20,199 bases of DNA from Clostridiales bacterium UBA929 (GCA_002293625.1 DBDP01000112.1:1-20199); one strand, 5' to 3'. Positions 5,581 to 13,557 are shown, numbered from the stretch's first letter. The notes: generated from the sequence alone by a model not told the origin. A program made the numbers and translations.

Positions 5581-6423
5581 ATGGCAAGAAAAAAGAAAGA
5601 GGAATCGTCTTCGGGCGGATGCCCGGCGTGGCTCGCGACTTACGGCGACATGGTGACGCTGGTGCTTACCTTCTTTGTGCTTCTCTACTCGATGAGTACC
5701 GTTGATATCGAAAAATGGAAAGGGCTTGTCATGGCGCTGAACGGCTCACCCGATATTTTCACCGTGATTGACAACCCGACCGTATCCCTAGGCAATACCG
5801 GCTTGCAAGACCCCCCGGAGATTCCCGAAGACGTGTTCACCGATCCGACCGACGAATGGAAAGAGTTTATCGAAAACCTTGTCGGTGCGGCGGAAGACAT
5901 TAACGAAGGCGCTGACGGCGAATCGATGCAAATCATCAATATCGAGCCGGATGATCTGAAGGTCATTGTACGTTACGACAGCGATGTGTTCTTTGAAACC
6001 GCGAGCGACGAGCTTCGCCCGGAATTTTATCCGGCTATCGAGCAATTGATTGATGATTTTATCATGCCGGGGGTTCGCGATGACTTGCTTCAGGAAATCG
6101 AAATCCAAGGTCACGCTGATATACGTCCCTTTAACCCTATACAAGCGGGTGCTCTGAGGGATAACTGGGGACTGTCCGGCGCTCGAGCCGCAGCCGTACT
6201 ACGCCACTTTGAGGATAATTACCCGGCAATTCCGCTTGATATGCTGAAGATGGCAGGTTACGGTGATACGCGCCCCGTAGAAGCCGGTGTTTTCGGAGAG
6301 TATGACGACCCAAACAGAGAGGAAATCTGGCGGCAAAACCGCCGCGTTGAGTTTGTTCTTTGGAAAAACGTAGAGATTATTGAAGCTCCTTCCGAGGACG
6401 GCGGAGATACTACCAACACTTAA
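5581..6423 (+). CDS. motB: Flagellar stator protein MotB
   Basis: MotB anchors the stator to peptidoglycan and carries the ion-binding aspartate. The ATG at 5581 follows GGAGGTG (5567-5573); a GTG at 5572 overlaps that site. The 280-aa product begins with a basic cytoplasmic tail (MARKKKEE) and has one membrane helix, PAWLATYGDMVTLVLTFFVL (15-34), with the essential Asp at position 23. After the plug/linker region (about 40-125) comes the OmpA-like peptidoglycan-binding domain (about 130-262), with GHAD (177-180), NWGLSGARA (195-203), GYGDTRP (226-232) and NRRVEF (253-258). The membrane helix (LATYGD...FFVLLYS) resembles sodium-type PomB/MotS more than proton-type MotB. It sits 12 bp before fliL. 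Confidence 0.92.
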   Translation: MARKKKEESSSGGCPAWLATYGDMVTLVLTFFVLLYSMSTVDIEKWKGLVMALNGSPDIFTVIDNPTVSLGNTGLQDPPEIPEDVFTDPTDEWKEFIENLVGAAEDINEGADGESMQIINIEPDDLKVIVRYDSDVFFETASDELRPEFYPAIEQLIDDFIMPGVRDDLLQEIEIQGHADIRPFNPIQAGALRDNWGLSGARAAAVLRHFEDNYPAIPLDMLKMAGYGDTRPVEAGVFGEYDDPNREEIWRQNRRVEFVLWKNVEIIEAPSEDGGDTTNT

Positions 6424-6435
6424 GGGGTGAACCTC

Positions 6436-6825
6436 ATGAAAAAGCTCGCGGCGCTCATTCTGGCGCTACTGCTGCTTGCATCCTGCGGAGCTAAGGAAGA
6501 GCAGTTCCCCGGACAGAATTACGTCAGCTTTCCTCTGGAAGAAGTGTTTACCGTCAATGTGTCCGACGACGCACGGCAATACGTGAGGTGTGCCATCACG
6601 CTGGAACTTCAGGACGAAACGCTGGTCGCCGACTTAACCGCGAAGCAGCACCGTATCAACGGCTATATTACCGATGCAATCAGTATGAGAACGACCGCGC
6701 AAGTGAGAGACCCAAACGAGAAGGCAGTTATTTTGACGGAAATCGTAGCCGGCATAAACAGAGAGTTCAATACAGAATCGGTTATGAAGGCATATTTTAC
6801 GGAATTTACGACGGTGAGACAATAA
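6436..6825 (+). CDS. fliL: FliL, stator-associated protein with a lipoprotein-like N-terminus
   Basis: FliL forms a ring around the stator and increases torque or stator retention. The ATG at 6436 follows AGGGG (6423-6427); a GTG at 6427 overlaps that site. The 129-aa protein has one N-terminal hydrophobic segment, then a FliL-type extracytoplasmic domain: FPLEEVFTVNVSDDARQYVR, later KAVILTEIVAGINREFN and a terminal YFTEFTTVRQ. Length and order (after motB, before fliM) fit the family. The odd feature is the end of the hydrophobic stretch, LLLLASCGAK, an exact lipobox (L14-A15-S16-C17), whereas FliL normally keeps an uncleaved membrane anchor. It could therefore be processed to a lipoprotein. 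A 148-bp gap with a palindromic element separates it from fliM. Confidence 0.87.
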   Translation: MKKLAALILALLLLASCGAKEEQFPGQNYVSFPLEEVFTVNVSDDARQYVRCAITLELQDETLVADLTAKQHRINGYITDAISMRTTAQVRDPNEKAVILTEIVAGINREFNTESVMKAYFTEFTTVRQ

Positions 6826-6830
6826 GGGAA

Positions 6831-6873
6831 GCTCCGCAAAACTCCATGTTCGCCGAAGGCGAACGAGCGGAGC
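6831..6873. repeat. Nested palindromic element in the fliL-fliM gap
   Basis: An outer stem GCTCCGC/GCGGAGC (6831-6837 with 6867-6873) encloses an inner hairpin TTCGCC-GAA-GGCGAA (6849-6863). GC-rich, gene-free sequence continues to about 6920 (further short inverted pieces such as GGTGCC and GGCGC), then an AT-rich stretch precedes the fliM ribosome binding site. No T-tract follows, so it does not look like a classical terminator. It resembles a dispersed intergenic repeat, which I infer only from its form. Confidence 0.5.
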
Positions 6874-6973
6874 GCTTGTGAGCAGGTGCCTTTGGCGCGG
6901 TGTCGCAAGCCGGAGCGGGGAATTTTTAGAATTACATGTGACACAACCGAGCGGAAGGTGGGATTAGCAGCAT

Positions 6974-7966
6974 ATGGCCGGTGTATTGTCGCAGGCTGAG
7001 ATAGATGCGCTCCTAAACGCGATCGAGTCCGACGGCATAGATTCACAGCCTTTGGAAAAAGACGGTTCGAGTCAGATTCGCGAATATGATTTCCGAACGG
7101 CGAACCGTTTTAACAAGGAGCATATCCGCACACTGAGAATCGTTTACGATAATTTTGCCCGATTGTTTTCAACCTATCTGTCGGGAACATTGCGCGCGAT
7201 GTGCACGGCGGAGGTTATGTCGGTCGAGGAAACAAAGTACGCGGAATTTGTAAACGCGCTCCCCTCCCCCCTGATTTTGGCGGTTGTGAGGATGCCCCCG
7301 ATGACCGGCTCCGTGCTGCTGGAAATTTCGCCCGATCTGTCATACGCGATCATTTCACGCCTTCTTGGCGGAAAACCCGACAGTGAGAGCGTTTCACGCG
7401 GCTTTACCGAAATTGAGCTTGTACTGATGGAACGTATTATGCGCCAGTTCTTACCGCTTTTCGGCGAATCGTGGGAAAAAGTAGTGGGAATCACCACCTA
7501 TTTAGACCGGCTGGAAAACAGCCCGCAGTTTGCCCAAATCGTCGCGATGAACGAAACGGTCGCCATCATCTCTATAAGCGTAAAAATCGACGACGCGACC
7601 GGGACATTTAATATTTGTCTGCCCCATTTGGCGCTGGAACCCATCAACCAGCAACTCACCACGAAGTTTCTTTATCAGAGCAACGACAACCGCGAACTGT
7701 TCCCGATGCATGATGACATCAAAAAGCGTATCGAGCGGACGCCTTTGGATGTGTCCGCCTGCTTTAACGAAACGCAGACATCAGTGCGCGACATCCTCAA
7801 TCTTCAGGTGGGAGACGTGATACCTTTGAATCACAGCACCTCCCAACCGCTCACGCTTCGGGTGGGGCATTTGCCGAAATTCAAAGCGGAGATAGGCATG
7901 AAGGATCGCCGATATGCCGCCAAGGTTGTGGAAATCATTCAAAAGGAGGACGCAAATGATGAGTAA
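6974..7966 (+). CDS. fliM: Flagellar motor switch protein FliM
   Basis: FliM forms the middle of the C-ring, binds phosphorylated CheY and passes the signal to FliG. The ATG at 6974 lies downstream of GGAAGGTGGG (6954-6963). The 330-aa protein has the CheY-binding motif LSQAEIDALLNA (5-16), a middle CheC-like domain (about 40-225, with PMTGSVLLEISPDLSYAIIS and RLLGG), and a C-terminal SpoA domain (about 245-325, DILNLQVGDVIPLNH). Length and layout match Firmicutes FliM. It overlaps fliY by 11 bp, indicating translational coupling of the switch components. Confidence 0.95.
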   Translation: MAGVLSQAEIDALLNAIESDGIDSQPLEKDGSSQIREYDFRTANRFNKEHIRTLRIVYDNFARLFSTYLSGTLRAMCTAEVMSVEETKYAEFVNALPSPLILAVVRMPPMTGSVLLEISPDLSYAIISRLLGGKPDSESVSRGFTEIELVLMERIMRQFLPLFGESWEKVVGITTYLDRLENSPQFAQIVAMNETVAIISISVKIDDATGTFNICLPHLALEPINQQLTTKFLYQSNDNRELFPMHDDIKKRIERTPLDVSACFNETQTSVRDILNLQVGDVIPLNHSTSQPLTLRVGHLPKFKAEIGMKDRRYAAKVVEIIQKEDANDE

Positions 7967-9317
7967 CGGCTTATCGCAAGACGAAATCAACGCCCTATTG
8001 CAAGGCGAGTTAAGCGTCATGGATGATGCCGAGGCGTCCCAAAACAACGATGCGGCTATGTCGCAGGATGAGCTTGACGCTCTTCTTGCGGGAGTGGGTG
8101 CTCCGTCAACCGGCGATGCGCCGGTGACCTTGGCGGATCTTTCGGATGTCCTCACGCCCGCGGAGATCGATGCTCTGGGCGAAATCGGAAATATCAGCAT
8201 GGGTACCGCCGCGACGACCCTCTTCTCCCTGCTCAATAATAAGGTGGATATCACCACCCCGCGCGTCAGTGTTACCAACATGGGAGAGATGGCTCGCCAG
8301 TATCCGATGCCGTTTGTTTCGGTGGAGGTTCAATACACCATCGGGCTTCAAGGAACAAACTGCTTGTTTTTACACGAGAATGATGTTAAAATAATCACCG
8401 ACCTTATGTTGGGCGGAGACGGGACGAATGTGCCGGACGAACTCAACGACATGCACCTCTCCTGCATTGCCGAGGTCATGAACCAAATGGTTGGTTCCTC
8501 CAGCACCTCGCTTTCTCAGATGCTCTCCATCCCGATCGATATTTCGCCGCCGAAAGCCACGCAAGTCCTGCTGGAAGGCGGGCTGAACTATCCCTTTGAC
8601 GATACCGAAAAACCCGTAGTGCGGATCGGATTCGACATGGTCGTCGGCGGATTAATCAATTCCGAGATTATGCAGGTCATGCCGGTAGATTTCGCAAAGT
8701 CGATGGTAGCCAAAATGCTCGGTATGAGCAGCGAGACAACCAGCGAATCGCTTATCTCCGAGCCGATTCCGGCTTCCCCGGTACCGCCGCCGCCCGCTCC
8801 GGAGCCACCCGCGCCTTCTCCCGCACCGCCCGCATATCAGCCGGAAGCCGCACCGCCTCCGTATATGGAGCAGCAACCGTATCCGCCTCCGGCGGCGCCT
8901 TATGGCAACTATCCGCAGCAGGCATCCCCATACCCGTATCCGCAGCAAGCGCCGTATGGGTATCCGCCTCCTTATCAGCCGCCTCAGCAACCGCCGGTGG
9001 ATGTCCGCCCCGCCACCTTCGCATCGTTCGGCGATCCCGCGCCCGCCGCAGTGATGGGGGAAAACATGGATATTCTGCTCGACGTTCCGCTTTCCGTTTC
9101 GGTGGAACTCGGAAAGAGCCGGAAATTCATCAAAGAGATTCTCGATTTCAACGTCGGCACCATTGTCGTTCTCGACAAAATGGCGGGAGAGCTGGTTGAC
9201 GTCATCGTCAACGGAAAGCTGATCGCGCAGGGCGAAGTGGTTACCATCGAAGACAATTACGGCTGCCGGATTACGGATATCGTCAGCCCGTCGAAGCGCA
9301 TTAACCCAACGAAATAA
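7956..9317 (+). CDS. fliY: Flagellar motor switch phosphatase FliY (CheC-FliN fusion)
   Basis: FliY combines the FliN role in the C-ring with dephosphorylation of CheY-P. The start is ATG at 7956 (or the adjacent ATG at 7959), 6-9 nt after GGAGG (7945-7949). The 453-aa product has two copies of the CheY-P-binding/targeting motif, SQDEINALLQG (7-17) and SQDELDALLAG (36-46). The CheC-like domain (about 65-260) carries two complete phosphatase motifs: D72/E76/N79/P102 and S169/E173/N176/P198. An 80-residue linker (271-350) is extremely rich in Pro, Tyr, Gln and Ala with PYPP-like repeats. The C-terminal SpoA/FliN domain (about 368-447) includes MDILLDVPLSVSVELGKS. The family commonly has one N-terminal targeting motif, so the duplication is noteworthy. 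Confidence 0.95.
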   Translation: MMSNGLSQDEINALLQGELSVMDDAEASQNNDAAMSQDELDALLAGVGAPSTGDAPVTLADLSDVLTPAEIDALGEIGNISMGTAATTLFSLLNNKVDITTPRVSVTNMGEMARQYPMPFVSVEVQYTIGLQGTNCLFLHENDVKIITDLMLGGDGTNVPDELNDMHLSCIAEVMNQMVGSSSTSLSQMLSIPIDISPPKATQVLLEGGLNYPFDDTEKPVVRIGFDMVVGGLINSEIMQVMPVDFAKSMVAKMLGMSSETTSESLISEPIPASPVPPPPAPEPPAPSPAPPAYQPEAAPPPYMEQQPYPPPAAPYGNYPQQASPYPYPQQAPYGYPPPYQPPQQPPVDVRPATFASFGDPAPAAVMGENMDILLDVPLSVSVELGKSRKFIKEILDFNVGTIVVLDKMAGELVDVIVNGKLIAQGEVVTIEDNYGCRITDIVSPSKRINPTK

Positions 9318-9345
9318 CCCCCTTATTCAAACGGAGGTGGATCAT

Positions 9346-9708
9346 ATGGCAGGAAAGATTCTCATTGTGGACGACGCGGCGTTTATGCGCATGATGATCA
9401 AGGATGTTTTGACGAAAAACGGTTTTGAAGTGATCGGTGAAGCGGAGAACGGAAAGATCGCGATTGAACGGTACAATGAGTTGAGACCCGATCTTGTGAT
9501 TATGGACATAACCATGCCGGAGATGAACGGGATCGACTCGCTGAAAGGCATCAAGGCGGTCAACAAAGACGCCAAGGTGGTTATGTGTTCCGCGATGGGG
9601 CAGCAGGCAATGGTTATTGAAGCCATTCAGGCCGGCGCGAAAGACTTTATCGTGAAACCGTTTCAGGCTGACCGTGTCTGCGAAGCTGTCCGAAAGGTGC
9701 TGGGGTGA
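9346..9708 (+). CDS. cheY: Chemotaxis response regulator CheY
   Basis: CheY is the single-domain receiver that, once phosphorylated by CheA, binds FliM/FliY and changes rotation. The ATG at 9346 follows GGAGGTGG (9333-9340). The 120-aa receiver has the acidic pair D9-D10, the phosphoacceptor D54 in LVIMDITMPEMNG, Ser82 in the Thr/Ser position (VVMCSAMG) and K104 in FIVKPF. There is no output domain. It lies between fliY and fliO, as in the B. subtilis fla/che operon. Its last bases overlap the fliO GTG start by 4 bp. Confidence 0.95.
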   Translation: MAGKILIVDDAAFMRMMIKDVLTKNGFEVIGEAENGKIAIERYNELRPDLVIMDITMPEMNGIDSLKGIKAVNKDAKVVMCSAMGQQAMVIEAIQAGAKDFIVKPFQADRVCEAVRKVLG

Positions 9709-10445
9709 CGTCAATTGCTTTAACGATGTCTTCCGGGTCGGTTCTCGGTCTTGTATTGGGCGTTTTGGTCTTTGTAGCTATTTTGGGCGGGTTTTGGTAC
9801 CTGTCCAAACGCATTTCAAAGGGATCCGTCTTTTCGGGAAGGCGTATCAAGGTCATAGAGCGGCTGATGGTCACCAAAGAGTCGTCCGTCCTTTTGCTGC
9901 AAATCGGCTTACGTTTGCTCGTTGTTGGCGCGGGACGGGACGGGGTCACCCTCCTGTTCGAGTTGTCTCCGGCTGATTTTGATGATACGCAAAAGAAGCC
10001 GGATGAGTATAAGCAAGGTTTTTGGGGACGTTTCGGAAAAAACATGAAAGCGAACCTCACGGGAACGCAGCCGCAAACGGGCGAAGACGATTCCTTTGCC
10101 GAACTGCTGCGGAAGATGACAGAGGCGTCAGCCGCGGCAAACGAACCCGCGCCTCCCCCGCAGGGTTGGGAACAATCCGCCGCGCCTAAGCGAAGCGGTT
10201 ATCAGGTTGAGATAGATAACATGTCCCGCCTAAGCCAGCCGGATGCCCTTGACCGCCGGGCGCGCACAGAAAACCCGTTTACCCCTTCCCGCCGCCCGGA
10301 ACCGACTGTTCGGCAACCGTCGGCGGCAAGACCCGCTCCCGAAAACGACAAAGAGCGCGCGGAACGGATCGACCAGCTGCTGGATTTGGTTTCCCAGCGG
10401 CAGGCGCGTTTGGACGACAGAAATCATACAGGAGATAAAGGATGA
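9705..10445 (+). CDS. fliO: Flagellar biosynthetic protein FliO
   Basis: FliO (also called FliZ in Bacillus) helps assemble the FliP ring of the export gate. A GTG start at 9705 is chosen: AAAGGTG (9693-9699) precedes it and the GTGA overlaps the cheY stop. An ATG at 9726 is a possible alternative. The 246-aa product has one membrane segment (about 11-33, SVLGLVLGVLVFVAILGGFW) followed by the conserved cytoplasmic FliO domain (about 34-95, IKVIERLMVTKESSVLLLQI). A long Pro/Arg-rich, low-complexity C-terminal tail (about 125-246) follows. It ends in an ATGA overlap with fliP. Confidence 0.88.
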   Translation: MTSIALTMSSGSVLGLVLGVLVFVAILGGFWYLSKRISKGSVFSGRRIKVIERLMVTKESSVLLLQIGLRLLVVGAGRDGVTLLFELSPADFDDTQKKPDEYKQGFWGRFGKNMKANLTGTQPQTGEDDSFAELLRKMTEASAAANEPAPPPQGWEQSAAPKRSGYQVEIDNMSRLSQPDALDRRARTENPFTPSRRPEPTVRQPSAARPAPENDKERAERIDQLLDLVSQRQARLDDRNHTGDKG

Positions 10446-11278
10446 AAATCCGTACCATCGGGCGGCTTCTGCCGGTTCTGTTTGTGCTGTTGGCGCTCTT
10501 TTCTATGCAGACCCGGGCTGTCAGTCTCGATCCTTCACCAAGTCCGGCGGCGGAGACGCCGGACGCAACAGACGGAACATTTCCGTTTAATTTCCTGCAA
10601 AACCTCTTCGGTGACGAAACGGAAGGCGCAACCAGCACAATAGAAATCATGCTGCTGCTCACCGTTCTCACGCTCGTACCCTCGATCCTGATTATGATGA
10701 CCTCATTTACCCGGATCGTTATCGTGCTGTCGTTTACGCGAAACGCGATGGGAACGCAAAATATGCCGCCCAATCAGATTATCATCGGATTGGCGCTTTT
10801 TCTCACCTATTTTTCCATGCACGGCACCTTGACCCGTATCTACAATGAAGCGTGGGTTCCCTATCAGCAGGAAGACTCCGAGATGTCGCTTGACGAGTTC
10901 TACGACGCGGCGGTTGAACCGCTGCGGGAGTTCATGTTTACCGAGATTCGCAATCAGAATCACGAGGCGGATCTTGGAACGATGATGGGGCTTGCCGGAT
11001 TAAACGAGGTTACGCCGGAAACACTGGACGATATTCCCACCTATGTGCTGATTCCCGCCTTCATCACAAGCGAGCTAAAAACGGGTCTTTGGATGGGGTT
11101 CTGGATCTTCATTCCGTTTATCGTCATTGACATGATCGTCGCGTCGGCGCTGATGTCGATGGGTATGATGATGTTGCCGCCCGCGATGATTTCCATGCCG
11201 TTTAAGCTGATGCTGTTCGTTTTGGTAAACGGATGGGACAACGTGGTGATGAATATCATAAGGTCGTTCGGAGGATAG
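10442..11278 (+). CDS. fliP: Flagellar type III export gate protein FliP
   Basis: FliP forms the pentameric core of the export gate with FliQ and FliR. The ATG overlaps the fliO stop (ATGA), with GGAG at 10431-10434 upstream. The 278-aa protein has a cleavable-looking signal peptide (1-26, ending in TRA), then a short Pro/Asp-rich spacer. Four membrane segments and the family signature follow: TSFTRIVIVLSFTRNAMG, PPNQIIIGLALFLTYF, then IPAFITSELKTGLWMGFWIF and a C-terminal MMMLPPAMISMPFKLMLFVL. It is followed by fliQ after 4 bp. Confidence 0.96.
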   Translation: MKIRTIGRLLPVLFVLLALFSMQTRAVSLDPSPSPAAETPDATDGTFPFNFLQNLFGDETEGATSTIEIMLLLTVLTLVPSILIMMTSFTRIVIVLSFTRNAMGTQNMPPNQIIIGLALFLTYFSMHGTLTRIYNEAWVPYQQEDSEMSLDEFYDAAVEPLREFMFTEIRNQNHEADLGTMMGLAGLNEVTPETLDDIPTYVLIPAFITSELKTGLWMGFWIFIPFIVIDMIVASALMSMGMMMLPPAMISMPFKLMLFVLVNGWDNVVMNIIRSFGG

Positions 11279-11282
11279 CCGT

Positions 11283-11549
11283 ATGGAACAGAGCGAAATC
11301 GCCTCCGCCGTAACCGACGCCGTCATGACGATCTTGATCGTGTCCGCGCCGATGCTTCTGATTGGCTTGGTCGCGGGTTTGATTATCTCGATCTTGCAGG
11401 CTACAACGCAAATCAACGAGCAGACGATTGTTTTCGTGGTGAAGATTCTTTCGGTGTTTCTCACGCTGATTATCTTCGGCCCGTGGATGCTCCGGCAACT
11501 GACGGATTTCACCGAGAGAATCTTTCTGCTGATGGGCGGCGGCGGATAG
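11283..11549 (+). CDS. fliQ: Flagellar export gate protein FliQ
   Basis: FliQ is the small helical-hairpin subunit that wraps the FliP/FliR core of the export gate. The ATG at 11283 follows GGAGG (11270-11274) at the end of fliP. The 88-aa product has two membrane helices (about 16-38 and 52-72) and the family motif LIVGLVAGLIISILQATTQI-like sequence (LIGLVAGLIISILQATTQI here), with NEQT after it. Length equals the usual 85-90 aa. It is 1 bp from fliR. Confidence 0.95.
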   Translation: MEQSEIASAVTDAVMTILIVSAPMLLIGLVAGLIISILQATTQINEQTIVFVVKILSVFLTLIIFGPWMLRQLTDFTERIFLLMGGGG

Positions 11550-11550
11550 C

Positions 11551-12330
11551 ATGAACACCGATTTTTTGCTTCCGTGGGTTGTGCATCTGATGCTGATCGT
11601 GACCCGGATGGCCGCCCTCTTCACCTTCACGCCGCTGCTCGCGCGCCAGCAGATACCAAACGCGGCAAAGATCGGCTTCTCGCTTTTGACGGGTTTGATT
11701 CTCATAAACATCTACCCGCCGCCGGATGTGTATCCGTACAACAACCTTTACGCGCTGGCGTTCGCCGTAATCTGCGAACTCTCGGTGGGTTTGGTGATTG
11801 GGTTTATCACCGCGCTCTTCTTCAACGCCATCTATACCGCCGCGCACGTGATTGATATGCAGATCGGCTTTTCGATGGCGCAGATGTACGATATGTCGGC
11901 CGGTACCCAAGTGGCCGTCACCAGCGGATTGCTCAACACCGTGTTGGTGGTTTCGTTCGTTTTTTCGGGGGGGCTGAACCAGCTTATCATCATGACGGCG
12001 CGCACATTTGCGGTTATTCCGGTCGGCGGAGGAATCCTCAAGCCGGAGATTGTCCCGCTGGTGGCCGAAGCGTTTACCCGATGCTTCGTCATCGCCTTGC
12101 AAATCTCTATGCCGGTGCTGGCGGCGGCGCTGCTCGCCGAAGTAGCGCTCGGCGTGGTGGTTCGGACGGCGCCTCAGATGAACGTGTTTGTGGTGGGTAT
12201 CCCGCTCAAGATTGTTTTGGGTCTGTTTATCCTCATGCTGATGATGCCCGCGTTCGTTGATTTTTCCAATACCGTCTTTAACAATATGTTCGCGTACATC
12301 AACCGTGCGATTGGGGGGATGGTTCCATGA
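11551..12330 (+). CDS. fliR: Flagellar export gate protein FliR
   Basis: FliR completes the FliP5-FliQ4-FliR1 export gate. The ATG at 11551 lies just after the fliQ stop, with a purine-rich GGGCGGCGGCGG stretch upstream as the likely ribosome binding site. The 259-aa protein is highly hydrophobic with about six membrane segments and typical features: TRMAALFTFTPLLARQQIPN near the start, VGLVIGFITALFFNAIYTAA, the QIGFSMAQMYD segment, and VVRTAPQMNVFVVGIPLKIV toward the end. It overlaps flhB by 4 bp (ATGA), so the two are probably translationally coupled. Confidence 0.95.
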   Translation: MNTDFLLPWVVHLMLIVTRMAALFTFTPLLARQQIPNAAKIGFSLLTGLILINIYPPPDVYPYNNLYALAFAVICELSVGLVIGFITALFFNAIYTAAHVIDMQIGFSMAQMYDMSAGTQVAVTSGLLNTVLVVSFVFSGGLNQLIIMTARTFAVIPVGGGILKPEIVPLVAEAFTRCFVIALQISMPVLAAALLAEVALGVVVRTAPQMNVFVVGIPLKIVLGLFILMLMMPAFVDFSNTVFNNMFAYINRAIGGMVP

Positions 12331-13460
12331 CTCCGGATCAGGGCGGCGGCGGTGAGAAGACCGAAAAGGCTACGCCTAAAAAGCGCGAGGACGCGCGAAA
12401 AAAAGGGCAGGTTCTAAAGAGCGCCGAAATCAACACGGCTGTGCTGACGGTGAGTATGTTCGTCATCCTGTTCGCGATGGGCGGCTGGATTTCCGACGGT
12501 GCGGGCAGATTGATTACAAATTTTATCGGGCGGATCGGCGACATGAACGCGAACCCGACCGCGGCGGACGCAAACTCCGTGTTTTCACAGGCGATGTGGC
12601 AGCTGATATGGCTGCTGCTGCCCATCTTACTGGTGGCGCTGATAATGGGTATCTTGGTCAACGTGGCGCAGATCGGGTTTCTCTTCACCGTGGAAACGAT
12701 TAAGCCCAAACTCTCCAAGATAAGCCCGCTGCAAGGGTTCAAGCGTATCTTTTCGGTACGGAGCGTGGTGGAGCTTCTCAAGGCGCTTCTGAAGATCACG
12801 CTGATGTCGGTGATTGTCTACCAAGAGTTCCAAAAGCATTTCGGCTCCTTCGCCGGCATGATGCGCTTGACACCGGGGCAGTCTGCCGCGAACATCGTCT
12901 CAATGGCGATGGGGGTCGCAATTAAAGCTTGCGCGGTGCTGATTGGGATCGGTTTGGCCGACCTTCTCTACCAATGGTGGGAGTATGAGCGTAACCTGAA
13001 AATGTCGAGGGAGGAAATCAAGCAGGAGATCAAGCAAATGGAAGGCGATCCGCTGATTCGCGGTAAGCGGAAAGAAAAGCAGCGCCAAATGAGCATGATG
13101 CGCATGATGCGCGCCATTCCGCAAGCCGACGTCGTTATCACCAACCCGACGCATTACGCTGTCGCGCTGCGCTACAACGAAAAAGAGGACGACGGCCCCG
13201 TCGTGCTGGCAAAAGGCAAAGACCGCGTCGCGCTGAAGATACGCGAAGTCGCAGCCCAACACAGGGTGGAAATTGTGGAGAACAAACCGGTGGCGCAGGC
13301 GCTTTACGTCTCCTGCGAAATCGGACACCGTATCCCCTACGAAATGTTTGCCGCCGTCGCGGAAATACTGGCTTATGTATACAAAAAACGGCATCCCGAA
13401 CCGCGCCCAAGACGACCCGCGAGACCCGCACCCCGAAGAGCGACACAAAATCCCTCGTAG
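12327..13460 (+). CDS. flhB: Flagellar export switch protein FlhB
   Basis: FlhB controls substrate specificity of export together with FliK. The start overlaps fliR by 4 bp. The 377-aa product begins with GGEKTEKATPKKREDARKKG, typical of the family. It has four membrane segments (about 36-55, 90-118, 145-166, 185-215) and a cytoplasmic domain with the autocleavage site N273-P274-T275-H276 in ITNPTHYAVALRY, intact. The protein is slightly longer than usual because of a basic Pro/Arg-rich tail (about 353-377). A 97-bp gap with hairpins separates it from flhA. Confidence 0.96.
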   Translation: MTPDQGGGGEKTEKATPKKREDARKKGQVLKSAEINTAVLTVSMFVILFAMGGWISDGAGRLITNFIGRIGDMNANPTAADANSVFSQAMWQLIWLLLPILLVALIMGILVNVAQIGFLFTVETIKPKLSKISPLQGFKRIFSVRSVVELLKALLKITLMSVIVYQEFQKHFGSFAGMMRLTPGQSAANIVSMAMGVAIKACAVLIGIGLADLLYQWWEYERNLKMSREEIKQEIKQMEGDPLIRGKRKEKQRQMSMMRMMRAIPQADVVITNPTHYAVALRYNEKEDDGPVVLAKGKDRVALKIREVAAQHRVEIVENKPVAQALYVSCEIGHRIPYEMFAAVAEILAYVYKKRHPEPRPRRPARPAPRRATQNPS

Positions 13461-13467
13461 ATAAATC

Positions 13468-13537
13468 ATTGCGAAGGCGGATTAACTCCGCCGTAGCAAT
13501 TTCCCTATTCTTCAACCGAGAAAAACCGCAGTTTTTC
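13468..13537. repeat. Two hairpins in the flhB-flhA gap
   Basis: The first pairs ATTGC+GGCGGA (13468-13472, 13476-13481) with TCCGCC+GCAAT (13487-13492, 13496-13500), an 11-bp stem with a symmetric 3x3 internal loop. The second is GAAAAAC-CGCA-GTTTTTC (13520-13537 approximately). Neither has a following T-run, so they are more likely repeats or mRNA structures than terminators. The first resembles dispersed 'ATTGCGA...GCAAT' elements in bacteria, from memory. Confidence 0.5.
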
Positions 13538-13557
13538 GAGGGAATGGTGGTGAACGC

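Noticed and set aside
6663..7046. 127-codon minus-strand frame over the fliL-fliM gap
   Set aside because: It spans palindromic non-coding sequence and the ends of two real genes; no protein-family features.
8652..8990. Arg-rich minus-strand frame opposite the fliY linker
   Set aside because: Simply the reverse of the Pro/Tyr-rich repeat codons of fliY.
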